Shown one piece after another: positions 55,367-63,027 of a DNA stretch of 64,000 nucleotides; within the stretch, counting starts at the first letter, position 1; each line of letters opens with the position of its first letter. This stretch comes from Roseovarius salincola. Its GTDB lineage: Bacteria; Pseudomonadota; Alphaproteobacteria; Rhodobacterales; Rhodobacteraceae. A program made the translations under genes and the position numbers. The notes beneath the pieces were generated by a model, which was given only the letters and a program-made list of their open reading frames with translations, made no database searches and was not told the origin of the DNA. Where the stretch lies: the NCBI RefSeq assembly GCF_026891095.1, contig NZ_JAPTNL010000001.1:434001-498000 (forward strand). Direction: 5' to 3'.

Positions 55367-56083
55367 TCAGGTGGCGGTGGGATCGACCACGCGCAGATAG
55401 GGCATGAGCTGTGACGAGCGTGCCTTGAACTGGCGGATGACATCGGCTTCGGTGCGATTGTCGGAGATGATCGCCACATCGCCCCAATACCAATCGGCCG
55501 GGGTCGCCGCGCCGGTCTGAGCGCGCAGTTGCAGCGCGCGCGTCACGCGCAGCAATTCGTCGATATTGCGCCCCACGAACAGCGGATATTCAGAGATCAT
55601 CTGCACACGCATCGCCGGATCGAGGATGAAGCTTTTGCGGATGGGCCAATCCTGCGATTCCTTGTGATGGAGCATGCCGAAATTCCTGCTGAGCGTCAGG
55701 TCGGGGTCATATGCGCCGGGATATTCGAGCGAGACATCGAAAAATTCCTCGATCTCCTCGTGCCACTTCTCCTGCTCTTCGAGCGTGGATCCGGTCAGGG
55801 CAAGATGCTTGATCCCGTTGTCGTCCCAGGCCTGCTGATAGGCGGCGATGGACGCCAGTTCCGTGGTGCAGACCGGGGTGAAGGCCGCCGGGTGGCTGAA
55901 GAGGTGAACCCAGTTGCCGGGCGCCCAATCCCAGAAACGAATCTCGCCATGTGTCGAGTTGACAGTGAAGTCGGGAAAGATGTCGCCGATCTGTGGCAGC
56001 CATTTCACGGTCCGTTGGCAAGCGGCGGGGATATTCACGACCTTTTCATCGGCGCTTTTCTGGTTAAGGAACTGAAATGCCAT
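55367..56083 (-). CDS. 1-Cys peroxiredoxin (Prx6 type)
   Basis: A 238-residue peroxidase that reduces hydrogen peroxide and organic peroxides. The active site is HPAAFTPVCTTEL with peroxidatic Cys72 (PxxxTxxC), and the only other cysteine, Cys22, is far from it, as in the 1-Cys Prx6 group. The C-terminal extension (about residues 165-235) and the later conserved arginine in RVQMISEYP fit. It is divergent from an orphan response regulator across 319 bases that contain a long inverted repeat. Whether that regulator controls it is unknown. Confidence 0.95.
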   Translation of the reverse strand: MAFQFLNQKSADEKVVNIPAACQRTVKWLPQIGDIFPDFTVNSTHGEIRFWDWAPGNWVHLFSHPAAFTPVCTTELASIAAYQQAWDDNGIKHLALTGSTLEEQEKWHEEIEEFFDVSLEYPGAYDPDLTLSRNFGMLHHKESQDWPIRKSFILDPAMRVQMISEYPLFVGRNIDELLRVTRALQLRAQTGAATPADWYWGDVAIISDNRTEADVIRQFKARSSQLMPYLRVVDPTAT

Positions 56084-56402
56084 TTCGTGCCTCGCTTTCT
56101 GAGTGGTTCCCTACCGCTAGGCGGGAAAAGGGGCAGGGTGTTGGCGGGTTTGTTCAAAAACTTGCAAATCAGATTGAACTTTGTTCCAATAGGATGTGTC
56201 TAAAGAGTTTATCGGGAACAAAGCGGCCACAGGCCCGCAGGTTCGATAACCGTGACCGACCTTCTTAATCAGTGATTTTCCGACCGGTAGCGTAGGCGTG
56301 ATGCCCGCATTGCGGGCAGGTCCGCCATTGCCGTTTTATCCGCGAGCCTGGGGGAACAGCGGTGGAACATGAATCCACCAATGCTGAGGGAGGACCCTGC
56401 CG
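56084..56402. other. Divergent intergenic region, peroxiredoxin / response regulator
   Basis: The 319 bases contain a perfect nine-base inverted repeat with arms 27 bases apart (56179-56187, 56215-56223), a short C-rich hairpin (GCCCGC-ATT-GCGGGC near 56301-56315), and GGGAGGAC before the response regulator start. No gene is called. A minus-strand stretch could encode a C-x-x-C pair near 56310, but it has no start of its own. Confidence 0.5.
56179..56223. promoter_or_regulatory. Long-spaced perfect inverted repeat
   Basis: CTTTGTTCC (56179-56187) and GGAACAAAG (56215-56223) are perfect complements separated by 27 bases, located 96-140 bases upstream of the peroxiredoxin start. The size and spacing suggest two half-sites for one protein or a looped RNA element. 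Confidence 0.45.
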
Positions 56403-57116
56403 ATGACCATTGCACTGGTTCTGGAGTCCGAAGAAAACCTGAGACGGCAGATCGTCGATGGACTGTCGGACGAGGGCTATTCCTCGCTGGCATGTGAGAC
56501 CATAGACGCCTTTTCGCGTATTGTCGCGCAGCGCAATATCGACGTGTTCCTGATCGACGCGCGATTGCCCGACGGAGATGGTGTGGAACTGGTCAGGGAA
56601 CTGCGCAGCGAATCGGATTCGGGAATCATCCTGATGGCCTGCAAGAGCGAGGAGGTGGATGTCGTGCTGGGGCTGGAAATGGGCGCAGATGATTACGTGG
56701 TCAAACCGTTTCGCATGCGCGAATTGCGCGCGCGGGTGAATGCGGTGATGCGCCGGACGCGGGGTTACAGCCGCTTGCGCAGCGAGATCACGCCGGTGGA
56801 TCACGTCGCCTGCCATGTCACCCACGGTTTGCGGATCTATGGCGGGTCGCGCAACGTAAAGCGCGAAAACGGTGAGTTGATCGACCTGACGACACTGGAA
56901 TTCGATGTGTTGGCGGTTCTGTCATCCTTGCCCAACCACGTCTTTTCGCGCGGGCAGATCATGCAAAAGGTGCGCGGGCCGGACTGGGCGGCCAATGACC
57001 GGGCGATCGACGGCCTGATCAGCCGCCTGCGCCAGAAACTGTTTCCCGATGGCAGCGGCCTGCGCAGGCTCAAGACCGCGCGCGGCGTTGGCTATATGCT
57101 GACGGCGGACGAATGA
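56403..57116 (+). CDS. OmpR-type orphan response regulator
   Basis: A 237-residue protein with a receiver domain (about 1-120) and a winged-helix DNA-binding domain (about 145-235). The phospho-acceptor Asp52 (LIDARLPDGDG) and Lys101 (VVKPF) are present. The usual switch Thr/Ser after strand 4 is replaced by Ala79 (ILMACKSEE), and the acidic pair is Ser9-Glu10 instead of Asp-Asp. No histidine kinase is adjacent. The winged helix has EFDVLAVLSSLPNHVFSRGQIM and the end TARGVGYML. The altered pocket suggests phosphorylation may be weak or that the protein works partly without it. Confidence 0.92.
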   Translation: MTIALVLESEENLRRQIVDGLSDEGYSSLACETIDAFSRIVAQRNIDVFLIDARLPDGDGVELVRELRSESDSGIILMACKSEEVDVVLGLEMGADDYVVKPFRMRELRARVNAVMRRTRGYSRLRSEITPVDHVACHVTHGLRIYGGSRNVKRENGELIDLTTLEFDVLAVLSSLPNHVFSRGQIMQKVRGPDWAANDRAIDGLISRLRQKLFPDGSGLRRLKTARGVGYMLTADE

Positions 57117-57254
57117 CGTCGCCGGGGCGGGTCTGCTGAAATTTTGAGCGGTTTTTCGCATCGCAGTGTTTCCTCGCAGGAATATTACATTCTTTATATT
57201 GAAATCGCCACGACTCGGCGCTAGTTTTTCCGTGACAGGATCATGGAGGCGTCG

Positions 57255-58148
57255 ATGTGCGGAATCGTCGGACTGTTTTTGAAGGACAAGGCGCTGGAGC
57301 CGCGCCTGGGTGAGCTGCTGACGGATATGCTGATCACCATGTCGGATCGCGGCCCCGACAGCGCGGGGATCGCCGTTTATCCCGGTGCCCATCCGGGGTT
57401 CGCCAAGCTGACGGTGCAGGCCGACGATCCGGCCCGGTTCGAGGGGCTGGAAGCGTCCATGTCGGATGCGCTTGGCGCGGATGTGACGTTGCGGGTCAAG
57501 GATACCCATGCGGTGATCGAGCTGCCCGCCGACAAGGTGGCCGAGGCGCGCGACGCGCTGAAAACGCTTTGCCCCGAGGCACGGGTGATGAGCGCCGGAG
57601 AGGCGATCGAAATATACAAGGAAGTGGGTCTGCCCGGCGATGTGGCCAGGCGCTTTGACATTCCGCATCTGACCGGCAGCCACGGCATTGGCCACACCCG
57701 CATGGCGACCGAATCCGCCGTCACGACATTGGGCGCGCATCCCTTTTCGACGGGGATGGATCAGTGCCTTGTGCATAACGGCTCGCTCAGCAATCACAAT
57801 TCGCTGCGCCGCAAGCTGGCGCGCGAGGGCGTAACGGTGGAGACCGAGAACGACACCGAGGTCGCCGCCGCCTATCTGACCTGGAAGATGCAGGAGGGGC
57901 ACAGCCTGGGCGAGGCGCTGGAATCGGGGCTGGAGGATCTGGACGGGTTCTACACCTTCGTTGTCGGCACCAAGGACGGGTTCGGCGTGGTGCGCGACCC
58001 GATCGCCTGCAAGCCCGCCGTGATGGCCGAAACCGATCAATATGTCGCCTTCGGCAGCGAATACCGCGCGCTGGTCAACCTGCCGGGGATCGAGGATGCC
58101 CGCGTCTGGGAGCCCGAACCCGCAACCGTCTATTTCTGGAAGCACTGA
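57255..58148 (+). CDS. Class II glutamine amidotransferase (GlxB / MgsA)
   Basis: A 297-residue glutaminase-type domain matching the amidotransferase part of glutamate synthase. Cys2 is the N-terminal nucleophile (MCGIVGLF), so ATG 57255 is the start, with GGAGG just before. Other landmarks are SDRGPDSAG, HGIGHTRMATES and VHNGSLSNHNSLRR. With the next two genes it rebuilds glutamate synthase in three pieces. These trios occur as glxBCD, of unsettled role, and as N-methylglutamate synthase mgsABC in methylamine users. The two genes immediately downstream start 2 and 12 bases after the preceding stop. Confidence 0.92.
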   Translation: MCGIVGLFLKDKALEPRLGELLTDMLITMSDRGPDSAGIAVYPGAHPGFAKLTVQADDPARFEGLEASMSDALGADVTLRVKDTHAVIELPADKVAEARDALKTLCPEARVMSAGEAIEIYKEVGLPGDVARRFDIPHLTGSHGIGHTRMATESAVTTLGAHPFSTGMDQCLVHNGSLSNHNSLRRKLAREGVTVETENDTEVAAAYLTWKMQEGHSLGEALESGLEDLDGFYTFVVGTKDGFGVVRDPIACKPAVMAETDQYVAFGSEYRALVNLPGIEDARVWEPEPATVYFWKH

Positions 58149-58149
58149 C

Positions 58150-58827
58150 ATGCAGACATTCGATCTGGAAGCCAACGGCCTGCGCGCCCTGAACGAGACC
58201 CTTCAGGCGCAGACCCCGCAGACCAACGAGACCGCCTGGGAGGTGGTCAATCCGCGCGGCAGCCACGCGATCGCGGTGGGGCTCGATGCGCCGCTCGATG
58301 TGACGGTGCGGGGCTCGACGGGCTATTACTGCGCCGGGATGAACCAGCAGGCCACGGTGCGCATCAAGGGCAGCGCCGGGCCGGGTGTGGCCGAGAACAT
58401 GATGAGCGGCACGGTGGTCGTGGATGGCGATGCCAGCCAGTATGCCGGGGCGACCGGGCATGGCGGGCTCTTGGTGATCAAGGGCAATGCCAGCTCGCGC
58501 TGCGGGATCTCGATGAAGGGGATCGATATCGTGGTGGCGGGCAATGTGGGGCACATGTCGGCCTTCATGGCGCAGAAGGGCAACCTGGTGGTCTGCGGGG
58601 ATGCGGGTGACGCGCTGGGGGATTCGATCTACGAGGCGCGGCTGTTCGTGCGCGGCGAGGTAAAGAGCCTGGGCGCGGATTGCGAGGAAAAGGAGATGCG
58701 CCCCGAGCATCTGGAAACCCTGCGCGATCTGCTGGAGCGGGCGGAAATCGACGCGCGCCCGGAAGAGTTCAGGCGCTATGGTTCGGCGCGCAAGCTCTAT
58801 AATTTCGACATCGACAACGCCTATTGA
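58150..58827 (+). CDS. GXGXG domain protein of glutamate synthase type (GlxC / MgsB)
   Basis: A 225-residue protein corresponding to the C-terminal beta-helix domain of glutamate synthase, which is structural rather than catalytic. Repeated glycine turns are visible: VRGSTGYYCAGMNQQ, MSGTVVVDGDASQYAGATGHGG, VIKGNASSRCGISMKG and VCGDAGDALGDSIYEARLFVRG. It starts two bases after the amidotransferase gene and is followed after 12 bases by the FMN domain gene. It is part of the same enzyme complex. Confidence 0.92.
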   Translation: MQTFDLEANGLRALNETLQAQTPQTNETAWEVVNPRGSHAIAVGLDAPLDVTVRGSTGYYCAGMNQQATVRIKGSAGPGVAENMMSGTVVVDGDASQYAGATGHGGLLVIKGNASSRCGISMKGIDIVVAGNVGHMSAFMAQKGNLVVCGDAGDALGDSIYEARLFVRGEVKSLGADCEEKEMRPEHLETLRDLLERAEIDARPEEFRRYGSARKLYNFDIDNAY

Positions 58828-58838
58828 GGAAACCAGAC

Positions 58839-60182
58839 ATGGCCCAGGACGACAAACACGCGCCGCGCACCATGCCGCTTCAGTCGGCGACCTTCTCGCC
58901 CGAGGTGAATGCCGAGATCCGCCGCGCGGCAGCGACCGGCATCTACGATATCCGGGGTGGCGGCGCCAAGCGGCGGGTGCCGCATTTCGATGATCTGCTG
59001 TTCCTGGGCGCCTCGATGAGCCGCTATCCGCTGGAGGGCTATCGCGAACGTTGCGACACCAATGTCGTGCTGGGCACGCGCCATGCCAAGAAGCCGGTCG
59101 AGCTGGACATCCCGATCACCATCGCGGGCATGAGTTTCGGCGCGCTGAGCGCGCAGGCCAAGGAGGCCCTGGGCCGTGGCGCCAGCGCGGCGGGCACATC
59201 GACCACCACAGGCGACGGGGGCATGACCCCCGAGGAGCGTGGCCAGTCAAAGACGCTGGTCTATCAGTACCTTCCCTCGCGCTATGGCATGAACCCGGTG
59301 GACCTGCGCAAGGCCGATGCGATCGAGGTCGTCGTGGGGCAGGGCGCCAAGCCCGGCGGCGGGGGCATGTTGCTGGGGCAGAAAATCTCGGACCGGGTGG
59401 CCGAGATGCGCGATCTGCCCAAGGGGATCGACCAGCGCAGCGCCTGCCGCCATCCCGACTGGACCGGACCGGACGATCTGGAGATCAAGATCCTGGAGCT
59501 GCGCGAGATCACCAACTGGGAAAAGCCGATCTACGTCAAGGTCGGCGGCGCGCGGCCCTATTTCGATACCACGCTGGCGGTCAAGGCGGGGGCGGATGTG
59601 GTCGTTCTGGACGGAATGCAGGGCGGCACGGCGGCGACGCAGGACGTGTTCATCGAACATGTGGGCCAGCCGACGCTGGCCTGTATCCACGACGCCGTGC
59701 GCGCGCTGCAGGATCAGAACATGCACCGCGAGGTGCAGCTGATCGTCTCGGGCGGCATCCGCACCGGCGCGGATGTGGCCAAGGCGCTGGCGCTTGGCGC
59801 GGACGCGGTCAGCATCGGCACGGCGGCGATGGTGGCGATGGGCGACAACGACCCGCGTTTCGAGGAGGAATACCGCAAGCTCGGCACCACCGCGGGCGCC
59901 TATGACGACTGGCACGAGGGGCGCGATCCCGCCGGGATCAGCACCCAGGACCCGGAGCTTTCCGCGCGCCTTGACCCCGTCGAGGCGGGGCGGCGCCTGC
60001 GCAACTACCTCAAGGTGATGACGCTCGAGGCGCAGACGCTGGCGCGGGCCTGTGGCAAGAACCATGTGCAGCATCTGGAACCCGAGGATCTGGTCGCGCT
60101 GACGCTCGAGGCCGCGGCGATGGCGCAGGTGCCGCTGGCGGGCACGAGCTGGTGGCCGGGCAAGCCGGGAACGGGCTTCTGA
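58839..60182 (+). CDS. Glutamate synthase FMN-domain protein (GlxD / MgsC)
   Basis: The 447-residue protein matches the FMN-binding synthase domain of glutamate synthase, with GMSFGALSAQAKEALGRGASAAGTSTTTGDGGM, GQGAKPGGGGMLLGQKISDRVAEMR, the LVSGGIRTGADVAKALALGADAVSIGTA barrel end and the DQRSACRHPDW segment. In the three-gene set it should form glutamate or N-methylglutamate from 2-oxoglutarate and ammonia or methylamine supplied by the amidotransferase. TTGAGGA precedes the ATG at 58839. A hairpin lies between it and the next gene. Confidence 0.93.
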   Translation: MAQDDKHAPRTMPLQSATFSPEVNAEIRRAAATGIYDIRGGGAKRRVPHFDDLLFLGASMSRYPLEGYRERCDTNVVLGTRHAKKPVELDIPITIAGMSFGALSAQAKEALGRGASAAGTSTTTGDGGMTPEERGQSKTLVYQYLPSRYGMNPVDLRKADAIEVVVGQGAKPGGGGMLLGQKISDRVAEMRDLPKGIDQRSACRHPDWTGPDDLEIKILELREITNWEKPIYVKVGGARPYFDTTLAVKAGADVVVLDGMQGGTAATQDVFIEHVGQPTLACIHDAVRALQDQNMHREVQLIVSGGIRTGADVAKALALGADAVSIGTAAMVAMGDNDPRFEEEYRKLGTTAGAYDDWHEGRDPAGISTQDPELSARLDPVEAGRRLRNYLKVMTLEAQTLARACGKNHVQHLEPEDLVALTLEAAAMAQVPLAGTSWWPGKPGTGF

Positions 60183-60208
60183 CCGGCGCATGAATGAATG
60201 AAAAAAGG

Positions 60209-60229
60209 GGGGCGGAGCAACCGCCCCCT
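60209..60229 (+). terminator. Intercistronic hairpin between FMN-domain gene and type III GS
   Basis: GGGGGCGG and CCGCCCCC pair perfectly over eight bases around AGCAA, between the synthase and glutamine-synthetase-like genes. An A-run precedes and only TT follows, so it is more likely an mRNA-stabilising or partially terminating hairpin than a full stop. Confidence 0.5.
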
Positions 60230-60261
60230 TGAGTGCCAACAGGGAAAAGGAAAAAACGACC

Positions 60262-61578
60262 ATGACGACAGATCTGGCCGCCTATGCCGCCGAGCGCGGC
60301 GTCAAGTATTTCATGATCTCGTTCACCGACCTCTTCGGGGGGCAGCGCGCCAAGCTGGTGCCCGCGCAGGCGATTGCCGACATGCAGGCGGATGGCGCGG
60401 GTTTCGCCGGTTTCGCGACCTGGCTCGACATGACCCCGGCGCATCCCGACATGCTGGCGGTGCCCGATCCCCAGAGCGTGATCCAGCTGCCCTGGAAGCC
60501 CGAGGTGGCCTGGGTCGCCGCCAACCCGATGATGGAGGGCGAGGATGTCGCCCAGGCCCCGCGCAACGTGCTGCGCCGCCTGATCGCGGAGGCCGCCGGT
60601 GAGGGGCTGCATGTCAAGACCGGGGTCGAGGCCGAATATTTCCTGCTGACCCCGGATGGCAGCGCGCTGAGCGACCCTTTCGACACGGCGGAAAAGCCCT
60701 GCTACGACCAGCAGGCGGTGATGCGCCGCTATGACGTGGTGCGCGAGATCTGCGACTACATGCTGGAGCTGGGCTGGGGTCCGTATCAGAACGATCACGA
60801 GGACGCCAATGGCCAGTTCGAGATGAACTGGGAATTCGACGATGTGCTGGTCACCGCCGACCGGCATTCCTTCTTCAAGTTCATGACCAAGTCGATCGCC
60901 GAGAAACACGGCTTTCGCGCCACCTTCATGCCCAAGCCGATCGAGGGTCTGACCGGCAATGGCGCGCATCTGCATATCTCGGTCTGGGATGCGCCGGGAG
61001 CGGATTCGAAGGTCAATGTCTTCGCCGATGACAGCATGGAGCTGGGCCTGTCCGAAAAGGGGCGCAATTTTCTTGGCGGGATCATGAAACACGCCACCGC
61101 GATGGCGGCGATCACCAACCCGACCGTCAACAGCTACAAGCGCATCAACGCGCCGCGCACCAGTTCGGGGGCCACATGGGCGCCCAACACGGTGACATGG
61201 ACCTCCAACAACCGCACCCATATGGTGCGCGTGCCGGGGCCGGGGCGTTTCGAGTTGCGCCTGCCCGATGGCGCCGCCAACCCCTATCTTCTGCAGGCGG
61301 TCACCCTTGCCGCGGGGCTGGAGGGCGTGCGCACAAAGGCCGATCCCGGCAAACGCTACGAGATCGACATGTATGCCGATGGCCACAAGGTGCGCGGCGC
61401 GCCGAAACTGCCGCTCAACATGCTGGACGCGATCCGCGCCTATGACCGCGACAAGGTTCTCAAGGCGGCGATGGGCGCGGAATTCTCGCAGGCCTTCATC
61501 AAGATGAAGACCCGTGAATGGAATTCCTTCGTGTCCCATTTCAGCCGCTGGGAGAAGGAAAACACGCTCGATATCTGA
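60262..61578 (+). CDS. Type III glutamine synthetase or gamma-glutamylmethylamide synthetase (GlnT/GmaS)
   Basis: A 438-residue enzyme of the glutamine synthetase superfamily that ligates ammonia or methylamine to glutamate with ATP. The ATP/metal motifs include VKTGVEAEYFLL, PYQNDHEDANGQFEMNW, GNGAHLHISVWD, and NPTVNSYKRINAPRTSSGATWAP, with PGPGRFELRLPDG near the end. Both GlnT and GmaS share these motifs. Following mgsABC-like genes, the order matches methylamine clusters in which GmaS makes gamma-glutamylmethylamide and MgsABC converts it to N-methylglutamate; the next step genes (mgdABCD) are absent here. The alternative is the rhizobial glx-glnT locus. Substrate cannot be decided by eye. 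Confidence 0.9.
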   Translation: MTTDLAAYAAERGVKYFMISFTDLFGGQRAKLVPAQAIADMQADGAGFAGFATWLDMTPAHPDMLAVPDPQSVIQLPWKPEVAWVAANPMMEGEDVAQAPRNVLRRLIAEAAGEGLHVKTGVEAEYFLLTPDGSALSDPFDTAEKPCYDQQAVMRRYDVVREICDYMLELGWGPYQNDHEDANGQFEMNWEFDDVLVTADRHSFFKFMTKSIAEKHGFRATFMPKPIEGLTGNGAHLHISVWDAPGADSKVNVFADDSMELGLSEKGRNFLGGIMKHATAMAAITNPTVNSYKRINAPRTSSGATWAPNTVTWTSNNRTHMVRVPGPGRFELRLPDGAANPYLLQAVTLAAGLEGVRTKADPGKRYEIDMYADGHKVRGAPKLPLNMLDAIRAYDRDKVLKAAMGAEFSQAFIKMKTREWNSFVSHFSRWEKENTLDI

Positions 61579-61585
61579 GCGCCTC

Positions 61586-61652
61586 CCCCGCCCGGAGTGT
61601 CGCGCCCTTGTCGGGCGGGGCCTCCGGCGGGAGTATTTCAGGCAAGATGAAG
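61586..61652 (+). repeat. Intergenic hairpin repeat, copy E (GAGTATTT-CAAGATGAAG type)
   Basis: CCCCGCCC (61586-61593) pairs with GGGCGGGG (61613-61620). Then come CCTCCGGCGGGAGTATTT and CAAGATGAAG ending at 61652. It follows the glutamine-synthetase-type gene and faces copy F across 16 bases. Confidence 0.75.
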
Positions 61653-61668
61653 CCGGGGCGCTCAGGCC

Positions 61669-61715
61669 TTCATCTGGCGAAAAATACCTCGGGGGTCCGG
61701 GGGCGGCGCCCCCGG
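61669..61715 (-). repeat. Intergenic hairpin repeat, copy F, inverted
   Basis: Read on the minus strand, a hairpin CCGGGGGC/GCCCCCGG (61697-61704 with 61708-61715) precedes CCGAGGTATTTTTCGCCAGATGAA. This is a looser copy in the opposite orientation, placed after the livM stop. The E-F pair therefore marks the convergent ends of two operons. Confidence 0.65.
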
Positions 61716-61722
61716 TTGCGAC

Positions 61723-63027
61723 CTATCTTTCAGGGATCAACCCGCGCGGGCTGAAGCGCAGCACCAGCAAAAGCACAAGCCCCATCGTGAACAGCCGCAT
61801 ATGGGCCGCGCTGTCCAGCAAGTGCGCCTTCAATGCGCTGTCCTCGGCGAGCGGCGCGGTGATCATCTGCATCAGCCAATAGCCCATCGGCTCGACCTGG
61901 ACCCAGAGGAACCAGATCAGGAATCCGCCCAGCACGGCGCCGAAATTGTTGCCCGAGCCGCCGACGATCACCATCACCCATATGAGGAAGGTGAAGCGCA
62001 GCGGCTGGTAAGAGGTCGGCACCAGCTGCCCGTCAAGCGTGGTCATCATCGCGCCCGCGACGCCGCAGACCGCGCTGCCCAGCACGAAAACCTGCAAGTG
62101 GCGCCGCGTCACGTCCTTGCCCATCGCCCCGGCCGCGGTTTCGTTGTCTCGGATCGCGCGCATCATCCGCCCCCAGGGACTGTTGAGCGCCAGTTGCGCC
62201 GCCAGCAGGATCACCACCAGAACCACGGCGAACAGACCCGCATAACCGAGCTTGATGTAAAGCGACGAGGCCGTGACCGGATCGAGCCCCAGCCCCTGCA
62301 CCGTGTCGACAAAGCCCGGATCGTTCTGCAGGTCGACCTCATAGGGCAGGGGGCGCGGGATGCCGTTCACGTTCTTGACGCCCCGGCTCAGCCAATCCTC
62401 GTTCTTGAGCACCGCCAGGATGATCTCGGCGATGCCCAGCGTGGCGATCGCCAGGTAATCGCTGCGCAGCCCCAGCGCCGCCTTGCCGATGATCCAGGCC
62501 GCGCCCGCCGCCAGCGCGCCGCCCACCGGCCATGCCAGCAGCACGGGCAGGCCAAGGCCGCCAAGATAACCTGTGCCCGCCGGGTTCACGGCCTCCACTG
62601 CCTCGACGCCCGGATCGAGCACCGCGCGATAGACGAAGAAGCCGCCGACCAGGATGACCAGCGTCGCCAGCGCGCGCGCCCGGCCCGGGCGCATCGCGCG
62701 CCGCGCGAGGATCGTCGCCACCAGCAGCGCGGCACCGGTCGCCAGCCCCGCCAGCACGCGCGCGCCGCCCGCCGCCCAGGCCTCGCCCACCGGCGGCATC
62801 GCCACCAGTACCGTTGCCAGCCCGCCAAGCGCCACGAAGCCCATCACGCCCACGTTGAACAGCCCCGCAAACCCCCATTGCAGGTTCACCCCCAGCGACA
62901 TGATCGCCGAAATCAGCCCCATGTTGAGGATCAGGAACGCCGTGTTCCAGCTCTGGAAGATGCCGGTGACCACGATCAGCCCCGCGACCAGCGCGAACAG
63001 GGCGGTATTCCTCATCGTCTCGCTCAT
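61723..63027 (-). CDS. livM: Branched-chain amino acid type ABC permease (LivM)
   Basis: The 434-residue membrane protein is the LivM-type permease of an ABC importer for branched-chain amino acids or related amides and urea. Landmarks are GLISAIMSLGVNLQWGFAGLFNVGVMGFVALGG, LGLRSDYLAIATLGIAEIILAVLKNEDWLSRG, and the EAA loop GRMMRAIRDNETAAGAMGKDV that contacts the ATPase. About 70-80 extra residues (about 85-165, rich in A, R and G with hydrophobic spans) lie between the early spans and exceed the usual length. It overlaps livH by four bases (ATGA). Confidence 0.9.
   Translation of the reverse strand: MSETMRNTALFALVAGLIVVTGIFQSWNTAFLILNMGLISAIMSLGVNLQWGFAGLFNVGVMGFVALGGLATVLVAMPPVGEAWAAGGARVLAGLATGAALLVATILARRAMRPGRARALATLVILVGGFFVYRAVLDPGVEAVEAVNPAGTGYLGGLGLPVLLAWPVGGALAAGAAWIIGKAALGLRSDYLAIATLGIAEIILAVLKNEDWLSRGVKNVNGIPRPLPYEVDLQNDPGFVDTVQGLGLDPVTASSLYIKLGYAGLFAVVLVVILLAAQLALNSPWGRMMRAIRDNETAAGAMGKDVTRRHLQVFVLGSAVCGVAGAMMTTLDGQLVPTSYQPLRFTFLIWVMVIVGGSGNNFGAVLGGFLIWFLWVQVEPMGYWLMQMITAPLAEDSALKAHLLDSAAHMRLFTMGLVLLLVLRFSPRGLIPER

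Noticed and set aside
56265-56402. Zinc-ribbon-like C-x-x-C peptide on the minus strand near the response regulator
   Set aside because: The frame is a shadow running out of the response regulator gene with no start of its own; the cysteine pair is probably chance.
57117-57254. Sigma-54 promoter before the glx/mgs operon
   Set aside because: No GG-N10-GC pattern at a suitable place was found; the region is AT-rich, but no clear promoter class could be assigned.
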